DNA of 10,686 nucleotides from contig JANTGQ010000032.1 in NCBI GenBank assembly GCA_024762845.1, positions 1 to 10,686 on the forward strand, read 5' to 3'. The notes below the pieces were generated by a model. That model was not told the origin of the DNA and searched no databases. It saw only the letters and a program-made list of their open reading frames with translations. Source of the stretch: Nitratifractor sp. Lineage in GTDB: Bacteria > Campylobacterota > Campylobacteria > Campylobacterales > Sulfurovaceae. Position 1 is the first letter of the stretch. Each line of letters starts with the position of its first letter. Below are positions 6,085 to 10,686 of the stretch, one piece after another. The translations under genes were made by a program, and so were the position numbers.

Positions 6085-7284
6085 TTAGCTTTGCTTGGGC
6101 TTTGTCGCTGTTTTGGGACTATTTTCTGGTAGTGATTCAACAAAAATCGACTGCGAAGGATAAGCAAAACCAGAGTTGTTTCGCTCTACTATCTCCTCTA
6201 TTTTATACTGTATATCCTCTTTAATATCTAGATACTCTTGCCAAACAGCCGTATCGGTAAAGGTATAGATAAATATATCTTTGCTGCTATCATTAAATTT
6301 GTCAAAATTTACAAGCAGTGTCTCATCCTGCGCAATTTTTGGCTCTGTTTGTAACATACTCTTAATCTCTCTAGCAATCGTTGCCATCTGTTCACTGCTT
6401 GTAGTGTAGGTTAAACCTATACTCATTTTAATGCGTCGCTTATCTCTTCGTGAAAAATTCTCTATATGGCTGTTTGCAACAATCTGGTTGGGTACAATAA
6501 TGAGAGATTTATAAAACGAGCGAATCTTGGTTGTACGCATACCAATATCCTCTACCGTCCCCTCAACACCATCAACTTTTATCCAGTCACCTATTTTGAT
6601 ACTCTTATCTATCAGTATTGCAATGGAGCCAAAAAGATTTGCTGCTGTATCTTTTGCTGCCAAAGCAAATGCTAAACCACCAAGACCAAGTGATGCGATG
6701 AGTGCAGTCACATTAATACCCCAAAGACTTAAAATAGAAGAGAGTGCAACAACCCAAATCAATATTTTTACTACTCTTAATATAAAACTCCCTAAGCTCG
6801 TAGAGATATCCGAACTCAACTTCCCTACCGTATGAAAAACAAGCCCATCGAGTGCGCAAATAGTTGCCCAAACAATCCAAAAGAAGTTAAATATAACCAA
6901 AGAGCCCAGAAGCAGATTTAAAAATCTATTATCAATAAGTAAAACAGAAAAAAAGATATAAAATGCAAGTAGTAAAAACGCCAACTGTAGCGGCTCTTTT
7001 AAGTTCTCAATTACTCTGTCGTCATACTCTGTTTTTGTGCGTTTAGCCAATTTTAAAGAGACTTCTAACGTAAATTTAACCAAAAGAGGTCGCAGAATAA
7101 AGATAAAAAGAAAAATTAAAACAGCAACAATAATCTGAGCATAAGTAATGCCATACACAGAGTATGCCAAGAGAGGAACTTTTTGGTAAAGCAGTATTAA
7201 AAAATCGTGTGATACAGTGTCTACTTTACTATCAAGCCCACTTGCAACTTTTGTAGCAACCGATACATTCTTTTCAATATCCAT
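6085..7284 (-). CDS. Small-conductance mechanosensitive channel, MscS family
   Basis: This 399-residue inner-membrane channel is expected to release solutes on hypo-osmotic shock. Hydrophobic helices lie at about 49-66, 97-117, 121-145 and 168-190, followed by the pore-lining helix with alternating Gly and Ala (SLGLGGLAFALAAKDTAANL, about 198-217). The beta domain follows with DWIKVDGVEGTVEDIGMRTT (about 233-252) and IVPNQIVANSHIENFSRR (about 263-280). After that comes the cytoplasmic alpha/beta vestibule. The four helices before the pore helix are more than the two of E. coli MscS, placing it among the mid-sized members. It follows the DsrE-family gene by 19 bases with a weak AAGA ribosome site, and precedes the GspF-type gene by 37 bases. 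Confidence 0.95.
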   Translation of the reverse strand: MDIEKNVSVATKVASGLDSKVDTVSHDFLILLYQKVPLLAYSVYGITYAQIIVAVLIFLFIFILRPLLVKFTLEVSLKLAKRTKTEYDDRVIENLKEPLQLAFLLLAFYIFFSVLLIDNRFLNLLLGSLVIFNFFWIVWATICALDGLVFHTVGKLSSDISTSLGSFILRVVKILIWVVALSSILSLWGINVTALIASLGLGGLAFALAAKDTAANLFGSIAILIDKSIKIGDWIKVDGVEGTVEDIGMRTTKIRSFYKSLIIVPNQIVANSHIENFSRRDKRRIKMSIGLTYTTSSEQMATIAREIKSMLQTEPKIAQDETLLVNFDKFNDSSKDIFIYTFTDTAVWQEYLDIKEDIQYKIEEIVERNNSGFAYPSQSIFVESLPENSPKTATKPKQS

Positions 7285-7303
7285 AGATTATCTTAATACA
7301 TTA

Positions 7304-7741
7304 CTAGTAAGGGGTGGCATCTATAAAACCATGTGCCTGTCTCTCAATAACCTCCACAATGCCTGCTTGCACAAACTTTATATCATCTATAAAATCTTTT
7401 TTCTTCCAGCCCATTGTCTGCATAGTGTTAATACAACCTATAAACTCAACATCATACTCCATTAACGACTGAATCCGTGAGAGTGTCTTTTTGTCAAAAT
7501 CTTTTTTTATAACGCGCATTCCAGGTCCATACGCTATAACTACTACCTTTAAAGCACTATCTGGATACTCTTTTAAGATATTATAGATAGTACCGAGCAT
7601 ATGGTTTGCGTAGTGAATATCTTTGCTGTTGAGCTTCATAATAATCTCTCTAGGCTTATCAAAGCTTGGTTTTGGATCTTTAAAATCATACTTTGCAAAA
7701 AGTAAAAAAGGTACTAGAAGTAAAAGTAGCAGTCTCTTCAT
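7304..7741 (-). CDS. Secreted DsrE/DsrF-like protein
   Basis: A 145-residue protein with a cleavable signal (1-16, ending LLFA), so it is periplasmic, unlike cytoplasmic DsrEFH. The DsrE-like fold is visible: strand KVVVIAYGPGMRVI (65-78), then VEFIGCINTMQTMGW (98-112) with the family's conserved Cys at 103, then AGIVEVIERQAHGFI (126-140) where such proteins usually end in VVEVIERQ plus an aromatic-rich tail. Family members carry or sense sulfur, and Cys103 is the likely sulfur carrier. Its start is 2 bases past the MOSC stop, and its AAGGAT ribosome site lies across that stop, so the pair is tightly coupled. Closeness to the sox operon suggests periplasmic sulfur handling, which is inference. 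Confidence 0.88.
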   Translation of the reverse strand: MKRLLLLLLVPFLLFAKYDFKDPKPSFDKPREIIMKLNSKDIHYANHMLGTIYNILKEYPDSALKVVVIAYGPGMRVIKKDFDKKTLSRIQSLMEYDVEFIGCINTMQTMGWKKKDFIDDIKFVQAGIVEVIERQAHGFIDATPY

Positions 7742-7743
7742 AA

Positions 7744-8202
7744 CTATCCTTCATTAAAAGTTGTGACGCAATCGCCTTTTCTAATTATACCCTGCTTCAA
7801 AACTTTTGCATAGATACCACGGCAGTTTTTCACAAGTTTTGGCAATCTGTTATCATATTGTGTTAAATGACTACAGAGCGTACACCCTTTTGTTATCTCA
7901 ATAACTGCAGAACCAATTGAGAACCCTGTACCAAACGGCAAAGAGTGAGGGTCAAAATCTAAAAGAATATTCTCACCAAGTGCAACTTTTGGTAGCTCAA
8001 TACCCTGCTTTTTCGCCAAGTCATACGAATTATGACCAATTATCATAATAGAACGCAACGCATCTTTACCGGCAAATTTATCGCCTTCTATCCCGCAATC
8101 TGCAAGAAGTGTCACCTCTTCTACACTCTCACGCACGCCACTTGTACCAACAGGAGCAATGTAAAGCTCTAAAACTTTTCCTAATTCCAATCTGCAATCC
8201 AT
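7744..8202 (-). CDS. MOSC domain protein
   Basis: A 152-residue stand-alone MOSC-domain protein. Visible signatures are GIEGDKFAGK (37-46), the LGENILLDF strand (75-83), GTGFSIGSAVIEIT (91-104), the Cys-containing GCTLC (106-110, Cys107 and Cys110) and CRGIYAKVLKQGIIRKGD (127-144). MOSC domains occur in molybdenum-cofactor sulfurases and in small proteins proposed to move sulfur or detoxify N-hydroxylated compounds. Which role applies is open. The ATG at 8202 has no visible Shine-Dalgarno sequence. It may rely on a very short leader from a promoter at about 8224, or the true start may be the in-frame TTG a few codons in. It is coupled to the DsrE-like gene. Confidence 0.88.
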   Translation of the reverse strand: MDCRLELGKVLELYIAPVGTSGVRESVEEVTLLADCGIEGDKFAGKDALRSIMIIGHNSYDLAKKQGIELPKVALGENILLDFDPHSLPFGTGFSIGSAVIEITKGCTLCSHLTQYDNRLPKLVKNCRGIYAKVLKQGIIRKGDCVTTFNEG

Positions 8203-8216
8203 TTAAATATAAACTA

Positions 8217-8243
8217 GATAGTTATTCTACCCACTATATATTT
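8217..8243 (-). promoter_or_regulatory. Possible promoter for the MOSC/DsrE run
   Basis: On the - strand the sequence reads GTGGGTAGAATAAC, with a -10-like TAGAAT at 8229-8224 preceded by an AT-rich segment shared with the sox terminator tail. The start would fall near 8217, giving a leader of only about 15 bases before the MOSC ATG. This fits the missing ribosome site. The call is by eye and rests on one hexamer. Confidence 0.4.
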
Positions 8244-8271
8244 AAAACACCAATAGCCAAAAGGCTACTAG
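8244..8271 (-). terminator. Intrinsic terminator of the sox operon
   Basis: On the - strand RNA, CUAGUAGCC pairs with GGCUAUUGG around a UUUU loop, 9 pairs including two G-U, followed by UGUUUU. The two wobble pairs work only in the - strand transcript, which fixes the direction. The stem begins within the TAG stop of soxB (8270-8268), so the operon ends directly behind soxB. The U-run is short, so termination may be partial. Confidence 0.65.
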
Positions 8272-10031
8272 CACTGTACGATACCCTTGTTGTCTTTAAG
8301 ACCAACAATCTCTGGTGTATCAACTTTAAGCTTTTTAATATGCTTAACATTTTTAAGATAGTTCTCAACTGTCTCCCATACCGGCTCTCCTGGAGCTTTA
8401 GAGTTAACAGTCGACCATCCCGCAACTTTATACTTCTTCGCAGGATCAAGTGGTTTACCATCAAGTGTTCTAACATCACTAATACGTTTACCCATCTTTT
8501 GAAGAGGGTCGATTTTATATGAAAGACCACCTGTCCTAACCATATCCCCACCTTGTTGGTAGAATGGATCAGCGTTAAACAAGTTATCCGCAACATCTTC
8601 GAGGATGTTATGAATCCCTTTACCATCAATCTCTCTCATATACGTCTCAGGGTAAGTCATAGCTGTTTGCGTTGCTAAATCCTCAAATGTAATCTTGTCG
8701 CCCGCAATGACCGATGTTCCCCATCTAAACCCAGGAGAGAGTGATACATCTGCACCTTTAACTTCACGCAAGGCATCACAGATAATCTGGTCAAAACTTC
8801 CGTTAAAGTTACCACGTCTAAAGAGTGTCACATCTGTTGTAGCAACTACACGCTCAAGGTCTTGAATAAATGGTTTTCTTACCTTACTGATATACTCTTT
8901 CATCTCTTTATCTTCTGGTACCAAGTCTGGGAATACCGGAAGAAGTGTAAATTTAAAGTCAGCAATTTTTCCATCTTTAATGTCAAGGTCTAGTACGTTT
9001 AGGAATTTACCGTTACTTCCTGCATTACATACATATGTTGTACCAGCTTTATTTTTAACAGGTACAGCTTCTGGAACACCATCGTGTGTATGCCCACCCA
9101 TAATAAAGTCGATACCACTCACAACCTGTGCCATCTTTTTATCAACATCGTATCCATTGTGAGATACAACAATAATTGCATCTGGCTTCTCTTTTTTCTT
9201 AATAGAGTTTACAAGCTCTTGCATCTCATCTGGTTTAATACCAAAAGTCCAATCTGGAATAAATCTTTTTGGGTTTGCAATAGTTGTATATGGGAATGCT
9301 TGCCCAATTACAGCTACATTTGCTTTACCAAGTTTCTTCATAACGTATGGTCTAAAGAGGCGTCCGCTATCTTCATCAAACGCTGGTGAGCCATCCATTA
9401 GTGCATCTTCTTTAACAAATACATTTTGTGCAACAAAGTCTGCTTTAAGAGCTTTTACATTCTCTAAAACCTCTTTAGCTTTGTATGTAAACTCCCAGTG
9501 ACCTGTACAAACATCAACCCCTAAAAGATTCAATGCACCAACCATATCTTTACCACGAGTCTGTAAAGATGTCCAGCTCCCTTGCCATGTATCACCACCA
9601 TCTAGGAATAGAGTTTTATCTTTACCAAACTCTCCTCTTAGTGAATCTACAATAGTTTTAAGGTGTGCGAACCCGCCTACTCTACCAATCGCTTTTGCAT
9701 TTTTTTCAAAATCAACACAACTAAATGCATATGTTAATCTATCATTTTTCTTGATATGGTAGTAGTCTAAAAAGTGATCTCCAACAACGTGTGGAGGAAC
9801 ATTTTTATTCCCTTGTAGACCAATATTTACACTTGGCTCTCTAAAATAGACAGGCATTAACTGTGCGTGAGTGTCTGTCATATGTAATATTCTTGCATTT
9901 CCAAACGGCTTTAACTTATAATAATCTTTTAAACCACCATCCGGAGATAAACGCATATGCGAATTTGCAAAAATTGGCGTACTCCCTAGAGCCGCCATTA
10001 AATACATAAACTCTCGTCTTCCTAAACTCAT
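8268..10031 (-). CDS. soxB: Thiosulfohydrolase SoxB
   Basis: SoxB is the periplasmic dimanganese enzyme that hydrolyses the terminal sulfone of the thiosulfate adduct on SoxYZ, releasing sulfate. The 587 residues begin with an RR-containing signal (GRREFMY, then a hydrophobic run ending FANS), consistent with Tat export of a pre-folded metalloenzyme. Metallophosphatase-fold ligands are all visible: MTDTH (Asp53, His55), DGGDTWQGS (Asp147), GHWEF (His178, where 5'-nucleotidases have Asn-His), VSHNGYD (His291) and GGHTHDG (His314, His316). The C-terminal substrate-binding domain carries the SoxB hallmark DPFYQQGGDMVRTGG (488-502). The start is supported by AAGGAT a few bases upstream. It lies 9 bases after the small secreted gene. 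Length and motifs are complete, so it should be active. Confidence 0.98.
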   Translation of the reverse strand: MSLGRREFMYLMAALGSTPIFANSHMRLSPDGGLKDYYKLKPFGNARILHMTDTHAQLMPVYFREPSVNIGLQGNKNVPPHVVGDHFLDYYHIKKNDRLTYAFSCVDFEKNAKAIGRVGGFAHLKTIVDSLRGEFGKDKTLFLDGGDTWQGSWTSLQTRGKDMVGALNLLGVDVCTGHWEFTYKAKEVLENVKALKADFVAQNVFVKEDALMDGSPAFDEDSGRLFRPYVMKKLGKANVAVIGQAFPYTTIANPKRFIPDWTFGIKPDEMQELVNSIKKKEKPDAIIVVSHNGYDVDKKMAQVVSGIDFIMGGHTHDGVPEAVPVKNKAGTTYVCNAGSNGKFLNVLDLDIKDGKIADFKFTLLPVFPDLVPEDKEMKEYISKVRKPFIQDLERVVATTDVTLFRRGNFNGSFDQIICDALREVKGADVSLSPGFRWGTSVIAGDKITFEDLATQTAMTYPETYMREIDGKGIHNILEDVADNLFNADPFYQQGGDMVRTGGLSYKIDPLQKMGKRISDVRTLDGKPLDPAKKYKVAGWSTVNSKAPGEPVWETVENYLKNVKHIKKLKVDTPEIVGLKDNKGIVQC

Positions 10032-10040
10032 TACTATCCT

Positions 10041-10457
10041 TTAAAATTTAAAACCGTCTCCAGGGACTGCCAAACGCCAAGTTTTTTCAGCCTCAACTTT
10101 TTCTTGTAGTGCACTTACAGCAAATGTACAAGTTCTCCACGCTGCATAATCAAGTGGAAATTTTTTAGTTTTATCTTTTTTCTTGTCTTTATATTTAATG
10201 ACAGCATCTTTACTCTTATTTTTAAGAGCCTCTTCTACTGCTTTTATATATTTGCTATTTGTAATTCCGAGTCTTTTAAACTCCACACCTTGCTTTACAG
10301 CTTCTGGGTTGTATTTTTTTGCAACCTCTAAAGCTTTTGCTGCACCAATTGCTTTAACGTCACAAGCCTTTTTAACATCAAGCTTTGCGGCATCTTCAAG
10401 TAAACCAGCATTTGCAACTGCAATAGTTGCTGCTGCTATAATTAGTAACTTTTTCAT
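10041..10457 (-). CDS. Small secreted sox-operon protein without haem, possibly SoxXA-binding
   Basis: The start at 10457 is chosen because a full TAAGGAG ribosome site lies just upstream and a clean signal peptide (MKKLLIIAAATIAVANA) begins there; upstream in-frame ATGs lie inside soxA. The 138-residue precursor gives a periplasmic, very lysine-rich protein of about 121 residues. It has two Cys (32 and 110) that could form a disulfide, and no CxxCH, so it is neither SoxX nor another c-type cytochrome. Helical segments (about 34-58, 67-85 and 105-127) precede a C-terminus ending in WRLAVPGDGFKF. Its place between soxA and soxB resembles that of SoxK (SAXB), the SoxXA-binding subunit of some bacteria, and EFKRLGITNSKYIKAVEEAL is loosely similar to it. 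I cannot confirm homology. The role is most likely as a SoxXA or SoxYZ partner. Confidence 0.85.
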   Translation of the reverse strand: MKKLLIIAAATIAVANAGLLEDAAKLDVKKACDVKAIGAAKALEVAKKYNPEAVKQGVEFKRLGITNSKYIKAVEEALKNKSKDAVIKYKDKKKDKTKKFPLDYAAWRTCTFAVSALQEKVEAEKTWRLAVPGDGFKF

Positions 10458-10467
10458 TATCAGCTCC

Positions 10468-10686
10468 TTACTTTCTAATATCTGGACCATCAACTGGGAG
10501 TCCATTTGACATATATGCCATAAAGTAAGATACCTCATTCATCCACTTACTACCTGGCTTATGCGGGTTCTCACCTTGGTCTTTGTTACAACCTTTTAAA
10601 CGACGCTCAAGTGTACCAAGACCTTCCCACTTCAAACGATATACAGGGAAGTGTGTTGTTTGTCCAAATAGTGGTGACATATACTC
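10468..10686 (-). CDS. soxA: SoxA, C-terminal part (gene runs off the right edge)
   Basis: SoxA is the dihaem or monohaem c-type cytochrome subunit of SoxXA, which couples thiosulfate to the SoxY cysteine in the periplasm. Only the last 72 residues are visible, from the edge to TAA at 10470-10468. They match the SoxA end: FPVYRLKWEGLGTLERRLKGC, where that Cys is the distal haem ligand and active-site cysteine of the C-terminal haem. Then follow a helix with the SYFMAYMSNGLPV pattern and the final GPDIRK. The haem-binding CxxCH lies off the window. The stop is 10 bases before the next gene's ATG, and the TAA forms part of that gene's TAAGGAG ribosome site. Confidence 0.93.
   Translation of the reverse strand, partial: EYMSPLFGQTTHFPVYRLKWEGLGTLERRLKGCNKDQGENPHKPGSKWMNEVSYFMAYMSNGLPVDGPDIRK

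Noticed and set aside
8234..8629. Long frame on the - strand overlapping the end of soxB in another frame, plus several + strand frames within soxB, MscS and mobA
   Set aside because: They are shadows of confidently identified genes, with no ribosome sites or recognisable products.
10458..10538. N-terminal extension of the small sox-operon protein to an ATG at 10538
   Set aside because: The extension overlaps the soxA end and would bury the signal peptide. The ATG at 10457 has a TAAGGAG ribosome site and starts the signal exactly.
1..10686. CRISPR arrays, insertion sequences, attachment sites or prophage genes
   Set aside because: No regularly spaced direct repeats, transposase or integrase signatures, or terminal inverted repeats were seen. 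The frequent GAGAG/CTCTC strings appear to reflect codon preference within genes.

Overview
The window looks like chromosomal DNA of a sulfur-oxidising Campylobacterota (Epsilonproteobacteria), most likely of the Sulfurimonas/Sulfurovum kind. The basis is AT-rich sequence, T-rich sigma70-type promoters with a TTTTTGnTAnAAT pattern, SoxA and SoxB of campylobacterotal flavour, and tightly packed genes that often overlap. The genus is an inference; no marker gene here fixes it.

Left part (1-2648, + strand): the last 22 codons of an unidentified gene, then a 437-base stretch without a convincing gene. This stretch holds several hairpins and, at about 285-480, what I consider the most interesting object in the window. 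It is a promoter-preceded sequence that folds on paper into one long rod: five nested stems, about 46 base pairs, with nearly symmetric internal loops and a large central bubble. The layout resembles 6S RNA. Next come a lipoprotein L,D-transpeptidase (YkuD family) overlapped by a small basic protein of unknown function, and then a secreted 351-residue protein of unknown function with a GTG start.

Right and middle part (2645-10686, - strand, read right to left): the 3' end of soxA, a small secreted haem-less protein, and soxB form the distal end of a sox thiosulfate-oxidation operon. It is closed by a credible intrinsic terminator just after soxB. Beyond the terminator a second - strand run begins: MOSC-domain protein, secreted DsrE-family protein, MscS channel, GspF-type inner-membrane protein, RDD membrane protein, MFS transporter and MobA. 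Junctions range from a 20-base overlap to a 37-base gap, so much of this run is probably co-transcribed. It ends in a 4-base tail-to-tail overlap with the 351-residue gene.

Functional reading: SoxA and SoxB act in the periplasm on thiosulfate bound to the SoxYZ carrier. The adjacent MOSC and DsrE proteins fit sulfur or molybdenum-cofactor chemistry. MobA makes the guanine dinucleotide form of the molybdenum cofactor, which DMSO-reductase-family enzymes need. The MscS, GspF, RDD and MFS genes are membrane functions whose link to these is positional only.
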